Below are positions 15,870 to 24,087 of a stretch of DNA of 32,428 nucleotides, one piece after another. The first letter of the stretch is position 1; each line of letters starts with the position of its first letter. The notes under the pieces were generated by a model. It was not told the origin of the DNA. It searched no databases and saw only the letters and a program-made list of their open reading frames with translations. Location of the stretch: assembly GCA_934153675.1 (NCBI GenBank), contig CAKPFG010000012.1, positions 1 through 32,428 of the forward strand, given 5' to 3'. Position numbers and translations under genes: made by a program. The DNA is from an uncultured Bacilli bacterium (lineage in GTDB: Bacteria; Bacillota_I; Bacilli_A; RF39; UBA660).

Positions 15870-16850
15870 TTAGATAGCAGATTTTAAGAGGGTTATAACA
15901 GGGCGCACGAAACCTATGTTGCTATACACATCGTTGTAGTACACGTCGCCATCGCCATCCACTCTCCACACGTAAGAAGTGGAATCTTCATATTGACTCA
16001 TAGTCCAATACAAATAGTTACTATTATATACCCAACTTGGGGTTTCTCCATTTTGTGACATTTTTATTGTACCTTGTCCATTGTCACCATATCCTAAGTT
16101 ATCTGTCAATTCATCCACCGTTATTAATCTTGCACTATAGCCTGTTTTATCCTCTTTTAGATAACTACTTTTTAATTTACTATTTGACCAAACATCTACT
16201 ACTTGTTTTACATCTGATAATTTATAATCGGTTGTACATCCAGATATATCACCAGCTGATACACAATTATCTCTTGCATAATATGCCATTGTTAAATAAT
16301 TATTACTGTTATAAGATACTTTGTTAGCAATTTCTGTTGATGATAAATCCACTTCACCCTTTTTTAATGGTTCTGCTTTTAATAATGTGACCGTATCACT
16401 ATTCTCATCACTATTTTCTATAACATAAAAATTAATACCGTTATATGTGATTTCATCGCCTATTTTATAGGCTTTTTTTTGAAACTTACCATAGTGATAC
16501 CATCCATCGCTAGTATTTTTATCTTTAACATCACTACTTCCTACTTTGCATTCTGATAAGTATACACTTGAATCTTCATTTAATAAAGAAATATTACATA
16601 TAACTTCTTTACCTGAGTATTCAATTTCTAAATCACTTATGTTTGTTGGAAATTCTCCTTTATCTAGTAAGTAATTAGCTACGGCAAGTTCTATACTTTT
16701 TCCGTATGCATCAACACTTCTTTTATTGGCTGATTCCTTAGCGTGTCTTACGATATTTAATACTATTGGGGTTACTATTAGTGCTAATATAGCTAGTATT
16801 ACTAATACCGCTATTAATTCTATTAATGTAAATGCTTTTTTATTTTTCAT
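15870..16850 (-). CDS. Pilin-like surface protein with C-terminal variable domain (copy 3)
   Basis: 326 aa. N-terminus and 80-aa module are as in the other copies (KKAFTLIEL leader, module ending WYHYGK). The lectin-like domain is the most divergent of the set in its central part: AEPLKKGEVDLSSTE, YLTMAYYARDNC, and KLSDVKQVVDVWSNSKL replacing KSEVKYVVDAWALDKL. The final anchors return to the family sequence (GETPSWVYN, YWTMSQYED, then GFVRPVITLLKSAI). Thus the conserved 5' end and the conserved 3' end flank a middle from another lineage, as expected from recombination or gene conversion. It lies just upstream of the hrcA promoter, with its own promoter and terminator. Confidence 0.85.
   Translation of the reverse strand: MKNKKAFTLIELIAVLVILAILALIVTPIVLNIVRHAKESANKRSVDAYGKSIELAVANYLLDKGEFPTNISDLEIEYSGKEVICNISLLNEDSSVYLSECKVGSSDVKDKNTSDGWYHYGKFQKKAYKIGDEITYNGINFYVIENSDENSDTVTLLKAEPLKKGEVDLSSTEIANKVSYNSNNYLTMAYYARDNCVSAGDISGCTTDYKLSDVKQVVDVWSNSKLKSSYLKEDKTGYSARLITVDELTDNLGYGDNGQGTIKMSQNGETPSWVYNSNYLYWTMSQYEDSTSYVWRVDGDGDVYYNDVYSNIGFVRPVITLLKSAI
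15901..15986 (-). other. Variable tract of copy 3
   Basis: Between SQYED and FVRPVIT. It is rich in GAC, GGC, TAC and AAC codons (VDGDGDVYYNDVYSN) between GTG/TAT/GGT anchors. It is the copy closest to an AAC-type template pattern, and part of it aligns with the first half of the longer copy-1 tract. Confidence 0.65.
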
Positions 16851-16873
16851 ATATCTTCCTACCTTACATACTC

Positions 16874-16882
16874 ATAATATCA
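16874..16882 (-). promoter_or_regulatory. Extended -10 promoter of prepilin copy 3
   Basis: TGATATTAT on the minus strand, same spacing to the ATG as in copies 0-2. Confidence 0.55.
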
Positions 16883-16890
16883 TATTTAAT

Positions 16891-16912
16891 TAAAAAAAGC
16901 CAATAAGGCTTA
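16891..16912 (-). terminator. Terminator of the lipoprotein gene
   Basis: AAGCC - TTATT - GGCTT followed by TTTTT on the minus strand, starting at the stop codon of the 122-aa gene. Confidence 0.7.
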
Positions 16913-17278
16913 TTTACATTTATAACCCTGCTTTTCAAATGATTTCTTAACGTCTTTCTTTTTATCCTTATCATTTTTACCAGGTTTTGCTGTTTTATTT
17001 AAAACTACTTTACTTCCATTTTGTTTAACATTATCATAACTAGATTTCATTTGTTTAGCAAGTGTTTTTGCCATTTCATCTGTTTTTGCGTCAACTGTCA
17101 TATTCATATCAGCTTTTGTTGCTATATCCTTGCTGTCAAAATAAGTAGTAACTTTTATATCCATTTTAATACCCATTTGAGTTTGGCTATTTGTACAAAC
17201 TAACTTAGATTCTTTATTACAACCAGTAAGAACACAAAAACTCATAATTAATAAAACTACTAACAAACTCTTTTTCAT
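16910..17278 (-). CDS. Small lipoprotein of unknown function
   Basis: 122 aa. A lipoprotein signal peptide (MKKSLLVVLLIMSFCV) ends in the lipobox LTGC with the acylated Cys at 20. The mature part contains VCTNSQTQMGIKMDIKVTTYFDSKD, a Lys-rich patch (GKNDKDKKKDVKK) and a C-terminal YKCK, leaving two Cys (at about 28 and 121) that could form a disulfide. Overall shape resembles small YehR/DUF1307-type lipoproteins, but I cannot confirm this. Strong Shine-Dalgarno AAGGAG before the ATG at 17278. Monocistronic. Confidence 0.8.
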   Translation of the reverse strand: MKKSLLVVLLIMSFCVLTGCNKESKLVCTNSQTQMGIKMDIKVTTYFDSKDIATKADMNMTVDAKTDEMAKTLAKQMKSSYDNVKQNGSKVVLNKTAKPGKNDKDKKKDVKKSFEKQGYKCK

Positions 17279-17508
17279 AATTTAACTCCTTCCTACATTA
17301 AAATTATATCATTATAATTATTTAATATCAACAATTATTAAAAATAAATTTTAGACAACTATTTTATAAGGTAATAACTTAGCAAATAGCATCTAATTAA
17401 CAATTTTCTATTACTTTCTATTTTTACATACAACAAATCTTTTTATCAAACATTTATAACATATTTTATATACTTTATGTAGTAAACTGAAACACTAACA
17501 TACTATAT

Positions 17509-17550
17509 ATTTAGTAATAATTAAAACAGAAATTTTAATTATTACTAAAT
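17509..17550. repeat. 18-bp perfect inverted repeat
   Basis: ATTTAGTAATAATTAAAA, 6-nt spacer CAGAAA, then its exact complement. It stands alone in the gene-free stretch 17279-17660 and has no T-run on the minus strand. Apart from this and the sRNA, I see only AT-rich sequence there. Confidence 0.8.
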
Positions 17551-17630
17551 TAATATAAATACTTTTTTATTTAATATTGCACATCATATATTTTTATTCA
17601 CATAAAATAATATTTTTTAGCAAAAAAGTA

Positions 17631-17659
17631 TTGACAAAACATAACTTTTCGACTATTAT
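17631..17659 (+). promoter_or_regulatory. Consensus sigma-A promoter of an intergenic small RNA
   Basis: TTGACA, 17 bp, TATTAT on the plus strand. There is no plus-strand ORF behind it; it drives the structured, terminated transcript at about 17666-17760. Confidence 0.85.
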
Positions 17660-17665
17660 ATAAAG

Positions 17666-17760
17666 CACCAGTTCGAATTAATCGAATTGGTGCTAGTATC
17701 ACACTAGCCAACCCCTTTTTATTCTTTTATAGGAACTGCTCAGGGGGCAGTTTCTTTTTT
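17666..17760 (+). ncRNA. Candidate trans-acting small RNA, ~95 nt
   Basis: Starts about 7 nt after a consensus -10. Hairpin 1, 17665-17693: 12-bp stem opening GCACCAGTTCGA, with one G-U pair and an ATTAA loop. Hairpin 2, 17692-17708: GCTAGT / ACTAGC with a 5-nt loop. Then an unpaired C- and U-rich stretch (CCAACCCCTTTTTATTC), and a Rho-independent terminator, 17733-17760 (AACTGCTC / GGGCAGTT, then TTTCTTTTTTT). No ribosome site or ORF is seen. The layout (stable 5' hairpins, single-stranded C-rich seed, terminator) recalls Firmicutes C-rich regulatory RNAs such as RsaE/RoxS and FsrA, which bind Shine-Dalgarno sequences; identity is not established. It points toward the 3' end of tex. Confidence 0.75.
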
Positions 17761-17763
17761 TAT

Positions 17764-19896
17764 TTATTGTTTTTTTAAAGACAAAGATACTTTATTTTTG
17801 TCTTTTTTTATATCTATAACATAACAATCTACTATATCACCAACTGATAATATTTCACTAGGGTGTTTTATATATTTATCAGTAATTTCTGATATATGTA
17901 CAAGTCCATCTTCATGTAATCCTATATCTATAAAAGCTCCAAAATCTACGACATTTCTGACCGTTCCCTGTAAATGCATACCAATTGTAAGATCATCTAT
18001 TGACAATACATCACTTTTTAAAAGAGGCATTGGCATTTCATCGCGAGGGTCTCTTAGAGGATCTATTAAACAATTAGTAATCAATGATAAAGTATATGGC
18101 TCTATATTAAGCATTTTACTTAAACTATCTAAATCAGTACTTTTTAGTTTATTTTTTAAATTTTCTGTTCCTATATCAGATACATTAAAATTTAAATAAT
18201 TTAATAACTTAATTGTTTTTTCATAGCTTTCTGGATGTATAGAAGTAAGATCTAACATATAATCACCATCAATTCTTAAAAACCCAATTGCCTGTTCATA
18301 TGCTTTTGTACTTAGTAACTTCTTCAATTGATTTCTATTTTTAAATTTACCATTAGTTTTTTTGTAATTCATAATTTTTAAAATATTTTTACTTGTTAAC
18401 CCTGATACATATTTTAATAAAGATGCACTAGCGGTATTTAAATTAACACCAATACTATTAACAACTTTCATAACAGTATAATCTAAATTTTCATTTAATT
18501 TTTTTAATGGAACATCGTGTTGATATAATCCAACACCAATACCAGATGGTGGAATTTTAACAAGTTCAGAAAGTGGGTCTTGTAATCTTCTTCCTATAGA
18601 TACAGCACTTCTTTCGTTTGGAGATAAATCAGGAAACTCTAAAATTCCCTCTTTCGAAACACTATAAATAGAAGCTCCTGCTTCTGATACAATAACATAT
18701 TTACAACATAATTTATATTTCTTTATTACATCAGCAACAAAAACTTCACTTTCACGAGAAGCAGTACCATTTCCAATTGCTATTAAATCTACATCATATT
18801 TAGTAATCAAATCTTTTAAGATAAGTTCTGCTTTATTTTTTAAATTTAAAGATTGTACAAATGGTTTTATAACAGTTGATGTCAAATATGTTCCAGTTTT
18901 ATCAATTACTGCTAATTTACAACCATTAACAAAACCAGGATCTAAAGCTAAGACTATTTTTTCCTTTATTGGTGGAGTTAATAATAATGACTGTAAATTA
19001 GATGAAAAATTTAAAATAGCTGCATCTTGTCCAATAGTAGTTAAATCATTTCGTATTTCCCTTTCTATAGAATTTTTAATCAATCTCTTATATGAATCAA
19101 CTATAGCATCTTTAACAATATCAACCGCAAAAGAATCTTTACCTTTTATTATTTTTCTTTCTAAATATTCTATTACTTTATCAGAATCATAAACAATACT
19201 TACCATTAGTATATCTTCATTCTCACCCCTATTAATAGCTAAAATTCGATGAGGTTTAATATATTTTACTCTTTCTTTATAATCATAATACATTTCATAT
19301 ATTTTATTATTATCATTAGCATTCTTTTTTAACTTTGAGTTAATAAAACCGTTATTATAAGTATTATCCCTGATTACTTTTCTATATTCTGCATTATCAG
19401 AAATCATTTCCGCTATAATATATTTAGCACCAATTACAGCTTCTTCTTTAGTTTTTACTTTATCATTTAAATATTTAACTACAAAATCATCAACATTTCC
19501 TTTAGGAAAAGATATTAATTCTTTAGCAAAAGGTTCCAATCCGTTTTTTATAGCCTCTGTTGCTTTTGTTTTTCTTTTCTCCTTAAATGGTCTATATATA
19601 TCTTCAACCTCTATTAATCTATTACAATTTTTTATTTGTAATTCTAATTCATCATTCATAAGTCCTTTAGAAGAAATAATTCTAATAACATCTTCTTTTC
19701 TTTTTTGTAAATTAATTTCATAATGATAATATTCTTCTATTTTTCTAATAACATCTTCATCCAAACCACCAGTTTTATCTTTCCTATAACGTGAAATAAA
19801 TGGAATAGTTGCTCCATCTTTTAAAAGTAATAAAACACTCTCTACTTGTTGTTTTGTAATATTTAACTCATTGCTTATATTTGTTAATATATTCAT
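17764..19896 (-). CDS. tex: Tex-family RNA-binding transcription accessory protein
   Basis: 710 aa. An N-terminal helical Tex domain (PFISRYRKDKTGGLDED) is followed by a YqgF/RNase H-like domain (IVLALDPGFVNGCKLAVID), tandem helix-hairpin-helix regions (about 495-560, VGVNLNTASASLLKYVSGL) and a C-terminal S1 RNA-binding domain (GTVRNVVDFGAFIDIGLHED, ending KVSLSLKKQ). All domains are intact and the length is typical. The protein binds nucleic acid, and family members are linked to transcription and RNA turnover. ATG at 19896 is preceded by AGGAGGAAT. Its 3' end faces the sRNA terminator. Confidence 0.94.
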   Translation of the reverse strand: MNILTNISNELNITKQQVESVLLLLKDGATIPFISRYRKDKTGGLDEDVIRKIEEYYHYEINLQKRKEDVIRIISSKGLMNDELELQIKNCNRLIEVEDIYRPFKEKRKTKATEAIKNGLEPFAKELISFPKGNVDDFVVKYLNDKVKTKEEAVIGAKYIIAEMISDNAEYRKVIRDNTYNNGFINSKLKKNANDNNKIYEMYYDYKERVKYIKPHRILAINRGENEDILMVSIVYDSDKVIEYLERKIIKGKDSFAVDIVKDAIVDSYKRLIKNSIEREIRNDLTTIGQDAAILNFSSNLQSLLLTPPIKEKIVLALDPGFVNGCKLAVIDKTGTYLTSTVIKPFVQSLNLKNKAELILKDLITKYDVDLIAIGNGTASRESEVFVADVIKKYKLCCKYVIVSEAGASIYSVSKEGILEFPDLSPNERSAVSIGRRLQDPLSELVKIPPSGIGVGLYQHDVPLKKLNENLDYTVMKVVNSIGVNLNTASASLLKYVSGLTSKNILKIMNYKKTNGKFKNRNQLKKLLSTKAYEQAIGFLRIDGDYMLDLTSIHPESYEKTIKLLNYLNFNVSDIGTENLKNKLKSTDLDSLSKMLNIEPYTLSLITNCLIDPLRDPRDEMPMPLLKSDVLSIDDLTIGMHLQGTVRNVVDFGAFIDIGLHEDGLVHISEITDKYIKHPSEILSVGDIVDCYVIDIKKDKNKVSLSLKKQ

Positions 19897-19939
19897 AATT
19901 CCTCCTATAATAATTATACAAAAAAAGAAAAGAATACAA

Positions 19940-20200
19940 TTACATATAATCTTCTCTTAATCTATTAGCAAAATCATTTCGTAATGTTTCCATAAGTAAA
20001 TTATCATCTATATCTTCTAAGGCATACTCATTATCATCATCAATTACTAATCTAGCAATTATTTGCTCATCTAATAAATTTTCTTGATCATCTACACCCT
20101 TTAAAAACAAATATTTTTTTTGATCCTTTATTATAAAATCAATTACAACATAATCATTATCATCTACATTAATAATATACCCTTTATTTATTTCTTGCAT
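19940..20200 (-). CDS. Small acidic protein, DUF1292-like
   Basis: About 86 aa from the ATG at 20200, chosen because GGAGG lies 6 nt upstream. The open frame reaches 20239, but that extension lies inside the preceding gene and lacks a ribosome site. The product is strongly acidic (IDDDNEYALEDIDDN), with a beta-rich start (GYIINVDDNDYVVIDFI). Composition and order resemble the DUF1292/YrzB group of Firmicutes, a family without known function; that assignment is tentative. It overlaps the 3' end of the upstream membrane-protein gene by 17 nt, so the two are translationally coupled. Confidence 0.75.
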   Translation of the reverse strand: MQEINKGYIINVDDNDYVVIDFIIKDQKKYLFLKGVDDQENLLDEQIIARLVIDDDNEYALEDIDDNLLMETLRNDFANRLREDYM

Positions 20201-21773
20201 GGTATTCCTCCAAATCATCACTATTAATCCAACCTTCATATTTTATATTTCTAGTATCGTTAGTAACATTATAAGATTCAACAGTCCAACCCATACTCTC
20301 TAAAAGATCTTTTTTATTCTTATCATTGGCAGAAATAGTTATATGTTGACCATCTTTACTTACCATATTAACTAAAGATATATGTCTTTCATCATTTGAA
20401 CCATAAATTGGTTTTAATTTATTTTTTTCCAAAGCTGCATCTTTACTAGTATTATAAATATAATCCCCCTTAAATTTTACAGTATCACCTACATTATAAT
20501 TAAAGTCTCCATCTGCAACTTTTGTATAATCAGAATCTGCCTTTTTATAATCACTTTTGCTTTCTGATTCACTTTTGCTTTCTGATTCACTTTTGCTTTC
20601 TGGTTCACTTTTCTCTATATTATCAACTATATCATCTGATTTTATTTCATTAGAAAAATTATCTTCAAGATTTTTATTTTCAAATTCATTAGCCTTTATT
20701 TCACTAGGAATTGTAGAATTATACTCGGAAACTATACCATTAGAATTATCATTTTCAATAGATGTTTTATCTACTTTTTTATTACAAGACATAATACCAG
20801 TTATAAAAGCTGTACCAACTAAAACACCAGCTATAATTTTCTTCACATTCTTTTTTAATTTTTCCTTTATCCTAGAAAAGTTAAAACTTTTTCTGATATT
20901 TTTTATTTTATGTGATTTTTTGGTACTTTTATAATCAATATTATTATCAACTGGAACAATACCTTTTTCAAAAGAATCAGCACCATTTTCTAGAGGTATA
21001 TCATCAATAATAATTTCTTTCTTTTTATTTTTTGATGGTTCTTTCTTATTTGAACTTAAAGAATCTTTTATTTCATTAGTAGTATCATCTTTTGGAATAT
21101 TATAAACAAAGCCAAAATCATTGTGCATTTTATCAATATCTATTTGATCTTTTGGTTCTTTCTTATTAGTAGTATCATCTTTTGGAATATTATAAACAAA
21201 GCCAAATTCATTTAGCTTTTTATCAATATCTATTTGTTTTTTTGATTCTTTCTTATTAGTAGTATCATCTTTTGGAATATTATAGACAAAGCCAAATTCA
21301 TTGTGCATTTTATCAATATCTATTTGATCTTTTGGTTCTTTTGTTTCATTTGAAACTGATTTCTCATCTAAATTATCTTTATCAACACCAACATTTAAAT
21401 CAACTGCAGTATCTGAACTATTATGATGAGAATCAGAGTATATATCTTCATAATACTTACCTTCATAATTACTATTATTATCTAAACTGGAATATTCATA
21501 ATCATCTAAACTTTTAGATAAATCGCCTTCAACTTTACTTAATTGTTCCTCTTTAGCTTCAACTTCCTTTTCTACATCTTTTTTATTTGCACTTAAACTA
21601 ATTCCTTGATTTAACATTGATGTTAGAAGTTCTGATATTTTATCAGTCAATTGCTTATTTGATTCAATTAGGCTATCTATTTTTTTTTGCTGATCATCTA
21701 ATTTTTGTTCTAATTGTTTTTGTTGTTCTTCAAGTTGTTGTATTCTTAATTCTAACTCTTCATTACTTTTCAT
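20184..21773 (-). CDS. Coiled-coil, repeat-bearing single-pass membrane protein
   Basis: About 529 aa from the ATG at 21773 (AGAGGTG upstream). N-terminal coiled coil (residues ~3-60, Glu/Gln/Leu heptads); acidic Ser/Asp linker; three 30-aa repeats with the core IDIDK-LNEFGFVYNIPKDD encoded by 90-bp DNA repeats; a basic stretch before one membrane segment (KKIIAGVLVGTAFITGIM); then a Ser-Glu-Lys low-complexity linker and a C-terminal domain of ~100 aa starting NVGDTVKFKGDYIY. NVGDTVKFKG and GWINSDDLEEY suggest an SH3-like beta domain outside the cell. No family recognised. Likely a cell-envelope protein with a cytoplasmic coiled coil. It has its own promoter at 21796-21824. Confidence 0.8.
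   Translation of the reverse strand: MKSNEELELRIQQLEEQQKQLEQKLDDQQKKIDSLIESNKQLTDKISELLTSMLNQGISLSANKKDVEKEVEAKEEQLSKVEGDLSKSLDDYEYSSLDNNSNYEGKYYEDIYSDSHHNSSDTAVDLNVGVDKDNLDEKSVSNETKEPKDQIDIDKMHNEFGFVYNIPKDDTTNKKESKKQIDIDKKLNEFGFVYNIPKDDTTNKKEPKDQIDIDKMHNDFGFVYNIPKDDTTNEIKDSLSSNKKEPSKNKKKEIIIDDIPLENGADSFEKGIVPVDNNIDYKSTKKSHKIKNIRKSFNFSRIKEKLKKNVKKIIAGVLVGTAFITGIMSCNKKVDKTSIENDNSNGIVSEYNSTIPSEIKANEFENKNLEDNFSNEIKSDDIVDNIEKSEPESKSESESKSESESKSDYKKADSDYTKVADGDFNYNVGDTVKFKGDYIYNTSKDAALEKNKLKPIYGSNDERHISLVNMVSKDGQHITISANDKNKKDLLESMGWTVESYNVTNDTRNIKYEGWINSDDLEEYHARNK
21075..21344. repeat. Three 90-bp in-frame tandem repeats
   Basis: Units at 21075-21164, 21165-21254 and 21255-21344. Units 1 and 3 are almost identical; the middle unit differs mainly at the MHN/KLN and PKD/SKK codons. 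They encode the 30-aa repeats of the coiled-coil membrane protein and are a likely site of copy-number change. Confidence 0.9.
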
Positions 21774-21795
21774 TATAACACCTCTTGTCAAAATA

Positions 21796-21824
21796 ATTAT
21801 AACAAATAATTATTAATAATACAA
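21796..21824 (-). promoter_or_regulatory. Sigma-A promoter of the coiled-coil protein gene
   Basis: TTGTAT, 17 bp, TATAAT on the minus strand, 22 nt before the ATG at 21773, giving a short leader. Confidence 0.65.
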
Positions 21825-21827
21825 CAC

Positions 21828-22268
21828 TTAATTATACTTAGTGATATCATACATATTATATTTATTTATATTATTCGTTGTTATTCTTATCTTTTTTATT
21901 CTGATACCATTTATATCAATATTAACACTCTCATTATAAAAAGCATTATAATCATATATTTTTTTATATTTATCTATTAATATTTTTATATTTTGATCTA
22001 GTGATATTGTTTTATCTATATAATACCAATGAGAATCAAAAGAATACTTAGAATCAACATACGGATATATAGCATCTATTGTTTGAAAATTTGTTAAATC
22101 TTTACTAGTTATATAGTCATCTTTAAAATCAACAATATATGTATTATAATTATCTTCACTAAAAACAGGAATGGTTTTCTCATTTTCCTGTTTAGTAAAA
22201 ATTAAAAAAGTAAATATTAAAATAACTAGAAAAAAAATTATTTTTTCTTTCATAAACAAATTAGCCAT
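21828..22268 (-). CDS. Small membrane-anchored protein of unknown function
   Basis: About 146 aa from the ATG at 22268, preceded by GGTGATAAT. A longer frame from 22316 overlaps the FeoB-associated gene and lacks a ribosome site. One N-terminal membrane segment (IIFFLVILIFTFLIF) is followed by an extracytoplasmic domain rich in Asp, Tyr and Asn (YIVDFKDDYITSKDL, YPYVDSKYSFDSHWYYID). No Cys and no recognised domain. It lies 23 nt after the FeoB-associated gene, so it may be in the feo operon; whether it has a role in iron uptake is unknown. Confidence 0.65.
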   Translation of the reverse strand: MANLFMKEKIIFFLVILIFTFLIFTKQENEKTIPVFSEDNYNTYIVDFKDDYITSKDLTNFQTIDAIYPYVDSKYSFDSHWYYIDKTISLDQNIKILIDKYKKIYDYNAFYNESVNIDINGIRIKKIRITTNNINKYNMYDITKYN

Positions 22269-22291
22269 ATTATCACCATTTTTATTATTGG

Positions 22292-22405
22292 CTACTTGCT
22301 TTTTTTTATGAAACATTTATTACAATTTTTACATTTTTTCAATCTTATATTTTTTATAATCCAAACAACTAAACATAAAATTATAAATGAAACTATAATA
22401 TCCAT
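22292..22405 (-). CDS. FeoB-associated Cys-rich membrane protein, 37 aa
   Basis: A very short ORF below the usual length cut-off. It begins MDIIVSFIILCLVVWIIKN, a single membrane segment, followed by a basic cytoplasmic tail with the Cys cluster KKCKNCNKCF. That layout is characteristic of the FeoB-associated Cys-rich membrane protein family encoded next to feoB in Firmicutes. The ATG at 22405 lies inside the last codons of feoB (13-nt overlap) with AGGAG upstream, so it is translationally coupled to feoB. Probable role: binding or handing over Fe2+ at the inner mouth of FeoB (family-level inference). Confidence 0.88.
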   Translation of the reverse strand: MDIIVSFIILCLVVWIIKNIRLKKCKNCNKCFIKKSK

Positions 22406-24087
22406 ATTAAACTCCTAAACAATATAATTGATATAATATATGAAATTAACATATATATAAAACCATAAATAAGCATTGTTTTAAATCCACATTCATTTTT
22501 AATAGCACTTAATGTATTAATACACGGAATTGAAAAAAGATTAAATAAGCAAAAACTGTACGCACTTATAACACTTAAAAATTTTACCTTTAATACGCCA
22601 ATTGTAGATACTACTTGTTCTTTTGCTATTATGCCAGATAAAATAGATACTAAAGTTTTCGAATCATTATATCCTATTAATGGTTTTGTCAAAAATGATA
22701 ACTTATTACCAATCAAATATAAAATACTATTTTCAAAAGAAACGTTATAATTTAAATGAACATCAAAAGATAAAAGAAACCAATTTATTATTGAAAAAAA
22801 TAACATAATACTAAATATTCTAATTAAAATATCTTTTAACTTTATTAATGTATTATTAAAAACTACTTTTATTGATGGAACTTTTAATGGTGGAACTTCC
22901 ATAATATATTCAAATTTTTTTGATTTAAAAACAAAACTTAATATATATATAATTATTATAGCAATCAAATAAAATGAAAGAAAAATGAAAAAAGAATTGT
23001 GAAAATAATATGTTGTTACAAATAATATAATAGATATTTTTGCACTACATGGAATAAAGGGAAGAAGAAATATCACTTTTTTTCGTTCTAAATCATCTTT
23101 TAAACTTCTCGTTGATAAGATTGAAGAAGCACTACAACTAATACCAAATAAGAAATATGTAAAACTTTTACCTGATAAACCTATTTTATTTAATAAATTA
23201 TTAAAAATTATACTAAGTCTTGTTATGTAGCCACTATCTTCTAAAAATGAAAACATAAAGATTAAAATTATAATTTGAATAAAAAATAAAACAACGTTAT
23301 TAATACCACTAAAAATACCATTGATAATAAGATCTTTTAAAATAATAGATAAATTTAGCTTATTTAATATATTAAAAATTAAATTTTTAAAAAGAAACAT
23401 TAAATTACTTATTTTACTGGTAAAATAATTTCCAACAATATTTAACAAGTAATAAATTAATATAAATATTAAAATGGCTATTAATTTAGAAAAAAATTTA
23501 TTTAATAAAAATTTATCTATTATATTACTAAATTTAAAACTATTATTTTCTTTTATAACTTCATTACATATTTGATCAATTTTATAATATCTCTTTTCTA
23601 CTGTAAAATCATCCTGATAGTTATGAAATACAAATTTCTTTTTTTCTATTAAATGTTTTAATTTATCAATATTTTTATTTTTTGTAGCAGAAATTTTAAT
23701 AACATTTACCTTTAACAATTCTTTTAATTTATTTTCTTTTATTAAAGTATTACTATCACACTTATTTAAAACAATAATTAAAGGAATATTTAATTTTAAT
23801 AATTGTAACGTTAAATAAAGACTTCTATTAAGAAAATTAATATCTATAACATTTACTATTAAAGAAATATTATTTTTATTTAAAAAATCAACAGTTACTT
23901 TTTCATCTTTAGTATAATAATTTAAGGAATAAAGGCCTGGTAAATCTACCATAATGTCTTCTTTATATTTTCTTTTTTCTATATCTACTGTAATACCTGG
24001 AAAATTACCTATTTTTTGATTTGATTTAGTTAATATATTAAAAAGGGCACTCTTGCCACAATTTGGATTACCAACTAATGCTATCAT
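22393..24087 (-). CDS. feoB: Ferrous iron transporter FeoB
   Basis: 564 aa, shorter than the usual 650-800. The N-terminal G domain has GNPNCGKS at 6-13 (G1), FPGITVD (G2), DLPGLYSL (G3) and NKCD (G4). After a short helical region, the membrane part carries the two Gate motifs: GISCSASSILSTRSL and FIPCSAKISIILF, each retaining the conserved Cys. The shorter length seems to come from a compact linker and C-terminus, not a frameshift; reading is uninterrupted. Overlaps feoA by 4 nt at its start, and the FeoB-associated gene by 13 nt at its end. Confidence 0.93.
   Translation of the reverse strand: MIALVGNPNCGKSALFNILTKSNQKIGNFPGITVDIEKRKYKEDIMVDLPGLYSLNYYTKDEKVTVDFLNKNNISLIVNVIDINFLNRSLYLTLQLLKLNIPLIIVLNKCDSNTLIKENKLKELLKVNVIKISATKNKNIDKLKHLIEKKKFVFHNYQDDFTVEKRYYKIDQICNEVIKENNSFKFSNIIDKFLLNKFFSKLIAILIFILIYYLLNIVGNYFTSKISNLMFLFKNLIFNILNKLNLSIILKDLIINGIFSGINNVVLFFIQIIILIFMFSFLEDSGYITRLSIIFNNLLNKIGLSGKSFTYFLFGISCSASSILSTRSLKDDLERKKVIFLLPFIPCSAKISIILFVTTYYFHNSFFIFLSFYLIAIIIIYILSFVFKSKKFEYIMEVPPLKVPSIKVVFNNTLIKLKDILIRIFSIMLFFSIINWFLLSFDVHLNYNVSFENSILYLIGNKLSFLTKPLIGYNDSKTLVSILSGIIAKEQVVSTIGVLKVKFLSVISAYSFCLFNLFSIPCINTLSAIKNECGFKTMLIYGFIYMLISYIISIILFRSLIWIL

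Noticed and set aside
21075..21344. CRISPR array
   Set aside because: The repeats are contiguous, 90 bp, in frame and coding, with no spacers.
21828..22316. Longer form of the small membrane protein starting at 22316
   Set aside because: It overlaps the FeoB-associated gene and has no Shine-Dalgarno, while 22268 follows GGTGAT.
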